This document shows positions 11,463 to 22,682 of a stretch of 64,000 nt of DNA, piece by piece. The notes beneath the pieces were generated by a model, which was not told the origin of the DNA, made no database searches, and saw only the letters and a program-made list of their open reading frames with translations. The translations under genes and the position numbers were made by a program. Source of the DNA: Bufo bufo (taxonomy: Eukaryota > Chordata > Amphibia > Anura > Bufonidae); assembly GCF_905171765.1 (NCBI RefSeq), contig NC_053392.1, forward strand, positions 396,208,119-396,272,118. Reading direction: 5' to 3'. Position 1 is the first letter of the stretch. Every line of letters begins with the position of its first letter.

Positions 11463-11938
11463 GTGCCCTGTGCCCAGCATTATACTGGTGGCCTTCCTCT
11501 CGTCAGACTGGAGCTGTCATTCAGCGCGTTCCCCACAGCGAGCAGTCATGTGAAGTCGGGAGAGCACACTTCAGTCAGGGAGGGGGAGGTGTGCACACAT
11601 TCCAAGTTCCACAGACGCTGCGGACAGCCCATTTACCGTCCCGGGCTCAACAGCTCTCACCCTGTGGAGGACACTTACTGCCAGGCTTACCGAAGACGCT
11701 GTCTGCACAGCTACCTGGGCGGCTGCCACCCCTTCCTGAAACTCTGTGGACCGGTCCAGTGCCCACAGAGTAGTTTGGAGTTAGTGGAGGTTGTGCTCGC
11801 GGGGCACACCAGGAGATACTATGTTACAGCGGGCACAGGGGTGCACACTGGGGGCTACACTGACTGCCAGCTGAGGAATGGTACTAGGGAGCACCAAGGG
11901 GCACTAACACCTCCTGAAGCATCGCTGGCTGGACCACA
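11463..11938 (+). promoter_or_regulatory. sash1: Putative SASH1 5' leader / promoter-proximal region with uORFs
   Basis: This GC-richer, CpG-bearing stretch lies directly before the SASH1 start codon and probably holds the transcription start and 5' UTR; the start site cannot be fixed from sequence. Upstream ATGs out of the main frame include an immediate start-stop ATGTGA at 11548-11553, a 17-residue uORF at 11821-11874, and a 9-residue uORF at 11878-11907 ending 31 bases before the main ATG. If transcribed, these would lower or condition translation. A long open frame across 11463-12029 is in another frame, has no recognisable homology, and is treated as chance. Confidence 0.45.
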
Positions 11939-12040
11939 ATGGAGGGGGAACAGGCAGAAGCCAGCAGCCAGGAGCCCCAAGCTGAGGGCATCGTGCCTGA
12001 CGCCTTCTCCAGTCTCTGGACAGAGGTGATGGGAATGCTG
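11939..12040 (+). CDS. sash1: SASH1 coding exon 1 (N-terminus, 34 codons)
   Basis: SASH1 is a large cytoplasmic scaffold with SLY, SH3 and SAM domains, linked in mammals to TLR4/TRAF6 signalling, cell adhesion and pigmentation. The ATG at 11939 has a strong context (A at -3, G at +4). The exon encodes an acidic, poorly conserved start (MEGEQAEASS...) and then PDAFSSLWTEVMGML, matching the recalled mammalian EAFSRLWTDVMGIL. It ends exactly at a GTGAGT donor (12041), phase 0, and joins in frame to exon 2 at 35323. The leader before PDAF is short and lacks the Glu-Pro-rich expansion I recall in human SASH1. The conserved C-terminal half of the peptide, the splice site and the matching second exon make the call strong; the choice of first Met is a little less certain because in-frame upstream sequence was not fully excluded. 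Confidence 0.92.
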
Positions 12041-12359
12041 GTGAGTGGGGGAGGGGGCTCTGGGATAATGACCCTCAGGAGGCTTCCATCCCAGGACATA
12101 CTAATCAATAGGTGTGGATTGTGCTGATTGACTAGTTCACCCTGTGCTATCAGTAGGTATATAGGATAACTCTATTATATCTATAATCCCTGACTGCCCC
12201 CAGACCATTCACCGCACTTTCCAGTGTCACTTCTTCTGTCACAGCCAAATGCCACTGCCCTGTAAATATCCAGCTGTTTTCCAGGAGCTTTTCCCATTCT
12301 TATCCAGCCGTGCTATACAGAGCGCCCCCCGGCTGACTTGTGGAGGATGTGACTTGTCT

Positions 12360-12540
12360 TTAAGGCTAGGTCTACACGACGACATTTGTCATAATGGTAG
12401 TCTATAGTGTCGCGACAAATCCATTTGAGATGGATTTTTTTGCGACTGTCGCGTCGCAGCATGTCGCATTGCGACACTATAGACTACCATTATAAAAAAA
12501 ATGTCGCGTGACAAATGTCGTCGTGTAGACCTAGCCTTAA
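12360..12540. mobile_element. Palindromic MITE (181 bp) 320 bp into intron 1
   Basis: Ends TTAAGGCTAGGTCTACACGA and the inverse TCGTGTAGACCTAGCCTTAA; the pairing extends over most of the element (ataatggtagtctatagtgtcgc at about 12393-12414 pairs with 12471-12493). The border may be TTAA or a TWA-type triplet, so the superfamily (Kolobok/piggyBac versus Harbinger) is open. Confidence 0.85.
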
Positions 12541-14404
12541 TGTCATGATAATATGCAGTTGCCAGCTTTGCCAGAGCATGTAATTGGCACCTGTTGCTGG
12601 GACTGATGCACATGTAAACAGTCATTGTACAGCGCTGTGGAATATGTTGGCGCTATATTTGTCAGGGGGAATGTGATTTTGTATTTTCACGCTTTTCTCG
12701 GGGAGCGTTACCCTGAAAACTCTCTAGAGAATCAGCATCTCCCGAGACGTGATATGTGTCCACAGAGCAGCACACAAGATGGTCAGCTTAGTCCTCATCC
12801 ATGTGTGAACTGTAAACTGGGATGTCTCAAGGGTCGGTGACCAGATGCTGAAGGAATAGCCTCTGGCTCCTCTCACCCTGGTGTCATGAAGTATTGACAT
12901 AAGTACCAGTACTCCTGATTGTGTGGTCAGTCCTCTCATCTGTGTATGGGATGTTCTCTAGTGTGGCGGTATCTCCACTGCAGTAGAAGAATAGTCGGTG
13001 GTGCCAGCGTATAGGACCAATATCGAGACGCTTGCAATGATATATATTGCCACCTGTTGTAAGATTCTACGTATATGTGACGGGTTTCAGATTGTCGTAA
13101 ATGGGTTTACACTATCTTATCTATCTGTCTTTAGACTTTTGAGTGCTCCATGTTTTTGACTAGGGTAGCTTCATCCTGTAAGACTGCCCCCTATTGATAG
13201 TGCTGGTATGTGCTTATACTGTATTCATCAGTAGGATCCATGAAGCCACAAGCTGAAAAGCGTTCACTATGATACTGGATGCCCCACATATGCCCTTCTC
13301 AGCCATGTTCTCTGGCAGTACATTTGTGGCACCTGTATGAGTGAACCTTGTAAAATTTGACATTATTGTAGAGTGTTTGCTATTTTTCGTATCAACCAGA
13401 TGTGATTACCTAAAAGCCAATTTGCGTTCTTTTGAGCTCTTGTCAGTGTTCGTCGTCGAAGCTAAGCAAAAGTAGTTGTGTACCGAAGTAAATATGGGTT
13501 CTAGACTTTCTATGAGAGGTGTGCCAAAAGGAGACTGGCATCTGTTATAGAGCGGGTGTCTCCCTGGTGCTGTTCAGACATTCACCTGTTTATGGTCCAC
13601 CTTGTGTAGAAGATCATAGCATGGCTGAGGGACGCAACGCAGAGAATGCACATTGGGTTACAACATCTTGAGGTGCAAAACCACCACCAAATCAGGACGT
13701 ATTGAAATCCCTTTCGTGTCGCCTTCTGGGAAGGCCCAGGAGTCAGATAGTCTGTGACAAAAAGGCTATTGCTGTCATTCAGTACTATGCAAATGAATGG
13801 CGCCTGGCATGAGGAAGCCATCAATTCACTGATAAGTTGTCTCATCCAACTCTGCTACCATCCCCAGGGCTACAAAAACAATATCCAGACCTTTTGGTCA
13901 TTCTCTCTAAAATGTAAGGTCCTGACACTTGTAAACTGTATTTCTCAAATGCTTTTACAACTTTGTGCAGCTGAAACTGAAAATGTTCCTGTTAAACTAA
14001 AAGTCAGCATCACAATGTGGCTCTTCAGTAACACCCTGGCATTACCATTCTGGGGGAGGCGCCCCTTATAACCAGCCATGAAAGCATCATGGTATCTGTT
14101 GTAGTGCTAAAAGTCCTAAATAATAGGACTCGCCATTTGCAAAATTGTAGTAGGAGAGAATGTCCTTAAATGGGGTTTTCTCACCGCTAATACCTCTGTC
14201 CATATGCCCAGTTAGCACCTATGGACATTAAAGATGTAGGTCCTGTACATAGGATACCAAATGCTTCTGTGTATTACGTGCGTGACCATTTATCTGTAAT
14301 GTGTGGCTAGCCATTACCATTGATTGTTGTTCTCTCAAGCATACATGTTTATGGCTGAGGTTGGAGGAACGGGTGTAGGCCAAACCTTAAATTGACGGCT
14401 GTCA
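12541..14404. other. Intronic, no feature recognised
   Basis: Several short open frames occur (for example 13754-14071) but none has a recognisable domain or splice context. No paired repeat ends found. Confidence 0.5.
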
Positions 14405-14860
14405 AGAGTGTCTTTAAAGGGCCAAAGAAGTGATACTTACTTCACTGATCCCCCTGCTGCTGCCATTCCGACACTTCCTGGGTCCCCCCTAATCTCTACT
14501 TCCAGGTCCCTCTTGGAACACAGGAAATTACTGCTTACCCATTCTCTGGCCACAGCGGTGACCTACCTCAGCCATAGGTTGACTAAGCAATCATTTGCTG
14601 TGTGTCCAGAGGGACCATAAGAGTGAGATCAGCAAGGATTTGGAAAGTGCTGGAATGGAAGCTGAGAGGGATTGGTGAGTAGCATCGGGACCTGGTCTTG
14701 TGCCACCAGGAATAGAAAGTTGGCCGTGCATGTGCGTCTTTCTCTATTCACTTCTATGAGACTTCTGAATGTAGCTGAGTGAGGAGGGGGACTCACACCT
14801 CTCAGACATTTATGACATATCATGTGGATATACTATAAATGTCTAGATGGGACAACACCT
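14405..14860. repeat. Possible degraded TTAA-type MITE
   Basis: Left edge tttaaagggccaaag and right edge gatgggacaacacctttaa have the style of the TTAA elements, but the ends pair poorly. The right TTAA is shared with the satellite-bearing element at 14861. Confidence 0.3.
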
Positions 14861-16492
14861 TTAAAGGGATTGTCCGAGTTATTTTTTTGTTCTTTCTATG
14901 TTCCTAACTAGGCAAATATAACAAAGTGAGTTAATTGGAAAGTTATCTGCAGTGCCTGGTTTCTCAGATTTCACTGAGGGTCACATGACCTGTAATGTCA
15001 GCTTCTCTCCCTGCTCTGATAAAGGTCGTTTACAAGCCTGTAAACCAGACGTCACCCCACGCCCCCCTTCACTGCGGCTGTCTGCTCTCTCCTAGGATTC
15101 TTAACCCCTTCTGCTGCACAGACTGGGTAGCTGCAGGCAGTGAGAAGACAATTCTGGGCACAGGAGCTGACAGACTAGAGAGAGCATTGCACAAGAAGGT
15201 AGGGGGAAGATCCTGTGTGCATTAGCAGTGTCATTATACAGCTGGGACCTGTAGTTCTACACTTACAAGTTGCTGTTGATTCTCCCAGCACTCAGGGCAG
15301 TACTTGTATCCACTCCTTTAGCCGTGTCATTATACAGATGGGACTTGTAGTCCTACACATACAACATGCTGCTGATTCTCCCAGCACTCAGGGCAGCTCT
15401 TGTATCCACTCCCTTAGCAGTGTCATTATACAGCTGGGACTTGTAGTCCTACACATACAACATGCTGCAGTCTCTCCCAGCACTCAGGGCAGCTCTTGTA
15501 TTCACTCCCTTAGCAGTGTCATTATACAGCTGGGACTTGTAGTCCTACACATACAACATGCTGCAGTCTCTCCCAGCAGGCAGACATGTCACTCAGGGCA
15601 GTACTTGTATCCACTCCCTTAGCAGTGTCATTATACAGCTGGGACTTGTAGTCCTACACATACAACATGCTGCAGTCTCTCCCAGCACTCAGGGCAGCTC
15701 TTGTATCCACTCCCTTAGCCGTGTCATTATACAGCTTGGACTTGTAGTCCTACACATACAACATGCTGCAGTCTCTCCCAGCAGACAGACATGTCACTCA
15801 GGGCAGCTCTTGTATCCACTCCCTTAGCAGTGTCATTATACAGCTGGGACTTGTAGTCCTACACATACAACATGCTGCAGTCTCTCCCAGCACTCAGGGC
15901 AGCTCTTGTATCCACTCCCTTAGCCGTGTCATTATACAGCTTGGACTTGTAGTCCTACACATACAACATGCTGCAGTCTCTCCCAGCAGGCAGACATGTC
16001 ACTCAGGGCAGTACTTGTATCCACTCCCTTAGCAGTGTCATTATACAGCTGGGACTTGTAGTCCTACACATACAACATGCTGCAGTCTCTCCCAGCACTC
16101 AGGGCAGCTCTTGTATCCATTCCCTTAGCAGTGTCATTATACAGCTGGGACTTGTAGTCCTACACATACAACATGCTGCTGAGTCTCCCAGCAGGCAGAC
16201 ATGTCACTCAGGGCAGCTCTTGTATCCACTCCCTTAGCAGTGTCATTATACAGCTTGGACTTTTAGTCCTACACATACAACATGCTGCAGTCTCTCCCAG
16301 CAGACAGACATGTCACTCAGGGCAGCTCTTGTATCCACTCCCTTAGCAGAGAAGGGGGAGGGGCAGAGATTGTTTTTATTGCAAGTAAACAAGGGCCAGA
16401 AAAGAACCAGGGAAATGAGGAAATATATATATTTTTTTTGCATAAAACTTGCTTAGCTTAGTTATAAATTGCTGCCCAGCAGATTTTCAGTT
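14861..16492 (-). mobile_element. Satellite-bearing TTAA transposon, copy 2, end-truncated
   Basis: Reverse-orientation relative of 1803-5154. Left end TTAAAGGGATTGTCCGAGTT, then the arm containing gtgagttaattggaaagtt and ctctgataaaggtcgtttac (the reverse of 4980-5080), the 109-bp array in reverse, and the other arm (gagaagggggaggggcagag... to about 16492). The terminal 45 bp or so, including the second TTAA end, is missing or diverged, so it is probably immobile. It carries about 11 units against about 26 in copy 1. Confidence 0.8.
15225..16350 (-). repeat. 109/96-bp tandem array in reverse orientation
   Basis: Same satellite as 1985-4790, reading agcagtgtcattatacagct and cacatacaacatgctg on the + strand. 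Units of 109 bp alternate with 96-bp units that lack the 'ggcagacatgtca' stretch. The repeated ORFs are artefacts of the period. Confidence 0.92.
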
Positions 16493-16846
16493 CTATTTTT
16501 GGTGTATGGTCAAGTTGAGTTATACAGAATTTACCCCATCTATATGATGGAACCCTTGTTCCATCGTAAAACAAGCATCCGGCAGAGTCAAGGGTCATGT
16601 AGGACAACAGTATTGTATAAGGCCTCAAGGACACAACAGTATCCGAATTGCTGTCTGCAAACTGGGAATCCGCAAAATACAGAAACTGTCCATGTGCCAC
16701 ATGTGTGCACTCTGCATCCGTATGCCGGTTCTGCAAATTATAGAACATGTCCTATTCTGGTTCGCAAAATGTGATCTATGGACCCATTGAAGTCAATGGA
16801 TAAACACCAAAGCAAAGATTTCCCAAAAATAAATACACACGTCTTA
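16493..16846. repeat. Degraded MITE fragment around 16618-16800
   Basis: Words such as 'cgcaaaatacagaaactg' and 'tagaacatgtcctattctggttcgcaaaat' match the interior of the Harbinger-like family at 52238 and 36088. Ends are not intact. Confidence 0.35.
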
Positions 16847-17606
16847 GGGCTCTTTCAAACTTTTGTTGTTTTGTTCCGGCATAGAGTTCCGTAGTCGGGG
16901 CTCTATGCCGGAAGAATCCTGATCAGGATTATCCCCATGCATTCTGAATGGAGTGAAATCCGTTCAGCATGCATCAGGATGTCTTCAGTTCCGGACCGGA
17001 ACGTTTTTTGGCCGGAGAAAATACCACAGCATGCTGCGCTTTTTGCTCCGGTCAAAAATCTTGAACACTTGCCGCAAGGCCGGATCCGGAATTAGTGCTC
17101 ATTGAAAGGCATTAATCCGGATCCGGCCTTAAACTAAACGTCGTTTCGGCGCATTACCGGATCCGACGTTTAGCTTTTTCTGAATGGTTACAATGGCTGC
17201 CAGGACGCTAAAGTCCTGTTTGCCATGGTAAAGTGTAGTGGGGAGCAGTATACTTACCGTCCGTGCGGCTCCCGGGGCGCTTCAGAGTGATATCAGGGCG
17301 CCCCACGCGCATGGATGACGTGATCGCATGGATCACGTCATCCATGTGCATGGGGCCCTCTGACGTCATTCTGGAGCGCCACGGGAGCCGCACGGACTGT
17401 AAGTATACTGCTCCCCCGCTCCCCACTACTACTATGGCAGCCAGGACTTTAATAGCGTCCTGGGTGCCATAGTAACACTGAACGCATTTTGAAGACGGAT
17501 CAGTCTTCAAATGCTTTCAGTTCACTTGCGGTGTTACTGATCCGGCGGGCACCTCCGGCAAATGGAGTGCACGACGGATCCGGACAATGCAAGTGTGAAA
17601 GAGGCC
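16847..17606 (+). mobile_element. Harbinger-like MITE, copy A (760 bp)
   Basis: Ends GGGCTCTTTCAAACTT and AAGTGTGAAAGAGGCC are imperfect inverse. Flanks are TTA (16844-16846) and TCA (17607-17609), likely a mutated TTA triplet as in copy B. The interior is a near-palindrome centred near 17330, with gtccgtgcggctccc at 17260 against gggagccgcacggac at 17383, and multiple TCCGGATCCGG words. Three-base TWA duplications point to PIF/Harbinger (family knowledge); no transposase is present. Confidence 0.75.
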
Positions 17607-17856
17607 TCATGCTATTCCCCAAATTACATAGAATTGAAGTCAGTGAGTCCATAAAAGAATGTGGATGGAACATGGACATCATCTGTGTTTTACGGATCTG
17701 CAGTTTGTGGATACAGCCCTTTGCATAAGGCCCTACTGAAATTTCTTCTGCCGGCCATTTGAAATTTGTGGATTAGCAGATAGGGAAGAAATTGTATTCC
17801 CCAGATTCTAGATATTTGCCTACTTATCTCATTTGTGAAAAAGTCATCAGGGGGTT

Positions 17857-17888
<32 letters not shown>

Positions 17889-18747
17889 TAGATATATGCT
17901 TGTGCTAGATTCTCTCCAGAAAGCCATTTAAAGGGTCAGCCCACTGGAGGTTATATAGAGAGCTCCAGTCTGTTCTATTCATAAAGTGGCCATTCTACCA
18001 CCGGAGTCAAAGACAGATCGGCTCATTCAGAGGAGATAAAAACAAGATGTAGATGCGTCTTCTGAAATTCCCGTCAGTGAACAGTCCAGTTATTGTCGTG
18101 GTTTGTCCTTACTGGAGTCAGGCATCTGCTTTTAAATGTAAAGCTTCATGGCAGCTATAGAGGAATCCAAGTCCATAGATGCTGGCACAGAGATCCTCTC
18201 ATTATCCCGAAACATGTAACATAGTGCCATGTCTGAACAATCCATTGTGCTGTCATTTCCTGTTCATGCACTTGTAGGTCGGATTGCTCTGCCCAGAGGC
18301 CATTTATTAAGTATATGGTTAATCCAGCAGATCAGAAACAACTTGGTATAAAGACAATCTAAACCTTGTTGTCAGAGATCAGACTTTGTGCCTTGTTTGC
18401 ATCCCTCAATTACTTTTCTGGGAGCTTTCTTTGTGCATGTTTATACCATGCTTGAAAAGACTATGGGAGTCCATGAAGACACCCATTCATGCTGCTTATT
18501 TATAGCAATCTGAGATTAACGGTGAGTTGTCACCAGCTGCCTGCTGGACGTTTGTGACCCAGATCAGTACTTTGCCCTACTTGTTTCAGGTTTTTAGTTG
18601 GTGTGCTAGTTGTGTAGGTAGCAACTGCACCAAAGTGAATCTGGTCTTTGCTTTTTGACTTGGTTTGTTTGTTATTTATGATTGCATTTTATTATTTCGT
18701 TTTTATCTACATGCATATGTATATATTATCTCAGTGGGGGGAAAGGA
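17607..18747. other. Intronic, no gene; (AT)n at 17863-17888
   Basis: A 26-bp AT microsatellite is present. The rest shows no supported feature. Confidence 0.5.
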
Positions 18748-19181
18748 TTAAAGGGGTTGTGCAAGAATGGGGGTGAGGGTTTGGCAGACCCTCCCATTTG
18801 GCCAGACCTGTAATGGGAAGATTACTTACCTGCTTCCCGGTGCTGGCTCCTTCTCCTCCAGGCCTGAGATTCTCACTGGGCTCCCTTTACTGAAAACATC
18901 TGGTTCAACACAATCTGCAGCCAATCACTGGCTGTGTTGGCTACTGGAACCCTTTGTGCCATGTGACCATTTATCATGACGTAAGGGTAGCTGGTGACCG
19001 TCGTGGCCAGTGATTGGCTGCAGGCATCGTCAAACTTGATGTTTTCAGCGGAGGAGTTCAGCGGAGCATGGCAGGCCTGGATGAGGAGTGGAAAGTAGAT
19101 AAGTAGGCTTCCCTTTACAGGTCCATCAATTGGTGTGTTTGCCAACCCCCCCCCCCCCATATTCTTACAGAACACCTTTAA
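18748..19181. mobile_element. TTAA-flanked MITE (434 bp)
   Basis: TTAAAGGGGTTGTGCAAGAA at the left; at the right ttcttacagaacacctttaa, its imperfect inverse. TTAA borders at 18748 and 19178. The interior has paired words cagccaatcactggct / agccaatcactggcc in inverted orientation, and a C-homopolymer near 19147-19158. Confidence 0.75.
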
Positions 19182-20658
19182 GACTGGCATTTCTTACGCC
19201 ATTAATAGCAAACCTCTGCTGATGTACAATGTGCCAGAATTATTAAGAGGCAATCATTTCCTCACATCAGAAGAAAGTCATCTACAAGTTCTTTTGGTGC
19301 ACATGTTGTTAATGTATTTGTCACACGTTAAAGAGGATTTTTAGGACTTTGGAAATCCCTATAACATTTGCTATATAAAGATGAATCTATGAAGGTAAGG
19401 CTTGGGAGGTCCTAATCCAAGTTAAGTAAAAAGGTTAGGGCGGTGTGGGCTAAATTAAACGACAAAGCTCCTTCCTAAAGCCATTAGAATACAGAATTAT
19501 TATGGCATTGTTAAACAGAAAAAAGTATATTGACCCACAATTTTCATACTTGATGAAGGCTAAGTCAGAAACCGTTGTTACTAGCCCAAAATGAGAGTTT
19601 GATTCTTTATTGTGTGGATTTGTGCTGTGAGTATGGTACGTAAATACCTTCTGTTATAGAGAGGACATTCTGTCATGCCTTATCCCCCAAAAGTTCCTTC
19701 ATTTCTTCCATGAAGCAGTCTTATCTTGATTGAAGTTACTGATTCTAATTTAGGATAGACTGAATACATTTCAGATCTATGCTAACTATTTCCAGATGCA
19801 TCAGGCATACGGGTTGTGAACTATTATACGTCTTGCATAACCTCTCCGAATTAAAGAATATACTGTGTGAAAAACCTCCCCTTCATCTCCATCTGTTATC
19901 ATTCACTTGTGGAGACTTCTAATCCAAAACATCCACCGAGGGGCAGGAAGACACCCACCTCCCTCAGATCCTGTGTCTTCCACAATATTCTGGATCGGAA
20001 TGTAAAGTTACAGTGATAAAGGCATTCTACATTAGGAAGTCCAAGTTGTTTGTGCCTAATTGCGTATTTTGTTTGTGAAGCAGTAATCAGGAAATTGGTT
20101 GGATGTTTTCTTGCCGTTATTGGCTTGAGATTATTCTCTTATTTTGGAAGCTGGTGTAGAGTGGTTTTCATCAGAGAACGCATGTCTTATCTCAAATTGT
20201 GAAATTATAGTCTTTTAAGTTATAGTGTAGCATCTTCCAAGAGGAGGATTGGAGCTTGTTTTTGTCATCTTCCACCCGCCTTATTTTCAGAACCGTATGG
20301 AAGCTTCCTGCTAGGTCTTTATACTGTATGAATGATAGGAATGTAAAGCATTTTCAAAGAGACATTTTTCTTCTCAAAGCATAGGTTGCCTGGTAGATAT
20401 CCATCTTTTGTAACATTCTCCAACAATTTTCTCCCTTCATTCCCCATTGCAGGATGTAACTTAAGATTTCACTCAATAGGGATTTACGATAAAACTGCTG
20501 ACCTTCAACATTGCTGGTCTAATATCTTCAACTGTGAAGTCATCAGCATCTGCATCTAAGGAATTTTTTGTTGTCATCTAGCAGGAATCATTTTGTTGAT
20601 CTGTAATACCATCTATTTTATGCCCGAGAGAAAGTATCTTCAACATATTGAGGCCTTC
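19182..20658. other. Intronic, no gene; weak hammerhead-tail remnant near 19549
   Basis: At 19549-19576 the string cttgatgaaggctaagtcagaaacc resembles the conserved part of the Penelope-type tails in this window but the hairpin and core are degraded. Otherwise nothing is supported. Confidence 0.35.
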
Positions 20659-20660
20659 TA

Positions 20661-21003
20661 CAGGTGAAACTCTAAAAAATTAGAATATCGTGTAAAGTTC
20701 ATTTATTTCAGTAATGCAACTTAAAAGGTGAAACTAACATATGTGATAGACTCATTACATGCAAAGCAAGATATTTCAAGCCTTTATTTGTTATAATTTG
20801 GATGATTATGGCTTACAGCTTATGAAACCCCAAAGTCACAATCTCAGGTTCCCTTTGCTCAGGGGGTATGGACTAATTAGCAGACTAGAGTGTGACACTT
20901 TGAGCCTAGAATATTGGACCTTTTCACAAAATTCAAATTTTAAGTTGCATTACTGAAATCAATGACGTTTTGCACAAAATTCTAATTTTTGGAGTTTCAC
21001 CTG
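20661..21003. mobile_element. Tc1/mariner-type MITE (343 bp)
   Basis: Ends CAGGTGAAACTC...AAAATTAGAAT and ATTCTAATTTTTGGAGTTTCACCTG are inverted, with TA at both borders (20659-20660 and 21004-21005). The pairing continues inward (tttcagtaatgcaactta / taagttgcattactgaaa). No transposase fragment inside. Confidence 0.88.
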
Positions 21004-21005
21004 TA

Positions 21006-21388
21006 TGTGGAACTTAAGGACATGCTTTCAGGTAGCTTTGGAATGCTCCTGGAAATACTTTATCACTGAAGCTACAGAAGAGGATTGTGTTCTTCACTAG
21101 AAATGATAGATTTTTTTATGGGTGTCATGCTCTTGCGGTGGGAGGTTTAAGGCCCTTTACACGTGCAGTTGATCAGGCCAGCAGATGGAAACAGACATTG
21201 GTCATTCTCCATAATTGGCCTGTGTAAATGTGCCAATGATTGGGTCATTTATGCAAGCTTGCAAATCCTCGCTGGTCAGCAGTACATCTCCCCATGTGAA
21301 CAAGGGATGTGCAGCCAGCGTAATGTGGAAGTATGATTGCAACTTTGCAAGTGTATCTTCAATGAAGAATAAAAATGTATCAATGCTC
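21006..21388. other. Intronic, no gene recognised
   Basis: The words taaggccctttacacgtgcag near 21149 look like one end of a further MITE, but no partner end was found. Confidence 0.4.
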
Positions 21389-21391
21389 TAA

Positions 21392-21813
21392 GGCTACTTT
21401 CACACTAGCGTTTTTCCTGGATGCAGCAGGGTTCAGCAAAAACGCTTCCGTTACTGATAATACAACCATCTGCATCTGTTATGAACGGATCCGGTTGTAT
21501 TATCTGTAACATAGCCAAGACGGATCCGTCATGAACACCATTGAAAGTCAATGAAGGACAGATCAATTTTCTATTGTGGCAGAGAAAACAGATCCGTCCC
21601 CATTGACTTGCATTGGGGGGTCATGCTCCGCATCCCAGGACGGAAAGCAAACTACAACATGTTGCGGTTTTCTCTCCGGTATGGGAACGCAACTAAACGG
21701 AATGGAATGCATTTTGGAATGGAATTCCATTTGAAGCATTTTTTTCCCCCAGTATTGAGCCCCTATGAAGGATCTCAATACCGTAAAACTAAAACGCTAG
21801 TGTGAAAGTAGCC
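21392..21813. mobile_element. MITE with GGCTACTTTCACACTAGCG ends (422 bp)
   Basis: Terminal repeats GGCTACTTTCACACTAGCG and CGCTAGTGTGAAAGTAGCC are perfect inverses. Borders are TAA on the left and TTA on the right, compatible with a TWA or TA target. The interior carries an inverted pair around acaaccatctgcatctgttatgaacggat... and many CGGATCCG words like the Harbinger-like elements. Confidence 0.8.
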
Positions 21814-21912
21814 TTAGGGGCTGTTCACATCTCGTTTTTTCTGTACGTCAGGTGGATACATTTAGACTTATACTAAAAAAAGAATATACAAACGTATGCA
21901 ATTTTGGGGTTA

Positions 21913-22679
21913 GGCCTCTTTCACACTTGCGTTGTCCGGATCCGGCGTGTAATCCACTTGCCGGAATTACACTCCGGATCCGGAAAAACGCAAGTGTACT
22001 GAAAGCATTTGAAGACGGAACCGTCTTCCAAATGCGATCAGTGTTACTATGGCACCCAGGACGCTATTAAAGTCCTGGTTGCCATAGTAGTAGTGGGGAG
22101 CGGGGGAGCAGTATACTTACAGTCCGTGCGGCTCCCCGGGCGCTCCAGAATGACGTCAGAGCGCCCCATGCACATGGATGACGTGTCCATGTGATCACAT
22201 GATCCATGAGCTTGGGGCGCCCTGACGTCACTCTGGAGCGCCCGGGGAGCCGCACGGACGGTAAGTACACTGCTCCCCCGCTCCCCGCTACACTTTACCA
22301 TGGCTGCCAGGACTTTAGCGTCCCGGCAGCCATGGTAACCACTCTGAAAAAGCTAAATGTCGGATGCGGCAATGCGCCGAAACGACGTTTAGCTTAAGGC
22401 CGGATCCGGATCAATGCCTTTCAATGGGCATTAATTCCGGATCCGGCCTTGCGGCAAGTGTTCCGGATTTTTGGCCGGAGCAAAAAGCGCAGCATGCTGC
22501 GGTATTTTCTCCGGCCAAAAAACGTTCCGTTCCGGAACTGAAGACATCCTGATGCATCCTGAACGGATTTCTCTCCATTCAGAATGCATTAGGATAATCC
22601 TGATCAGGATTCTTCCGGCATAGAGCCCCGACGACGGAACTCTATGCCGGAAGACAACAACGCAGGTGTGAAAGAGCCC
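21913..22679 (-). mobile_element. Harbinger-like MITE, copy B, inverted to copy A (767 bp)
   Basis: Ends GGCCTCTTTCACACTTGCGT and ACGCAGGTGTGAAAGAGCCC (imperfect inverse), flanked by TTA on both sides (21910-21912 and 22680-22682). It matches 16847-17606 along its length in opposite orientation: cagcatgctgcgg, ccggcatagagcc, agtatacttacagtccgtgcgg. It carries two perfect TGACGTCA sites (22151 and 22223). Confidence 0.85.
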
Positions 22680-22682
22680 TTA

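Noticed and set aside
11463..12029. 188-residue open frame overlapping SASH1 exon 1
   Set aside because: It lies in a different frame from the conserved SASH1 peptide, has no recognisable domain, and fits chance in GC-richer leader DNA.
19549..19576. A further hammerhead-like motif
   Set aside because: TTGATGA and GAAA are present, but the hairpin (GGCTAAGTCA) does not pair properly and stem I is absent; at best a decayed tail.
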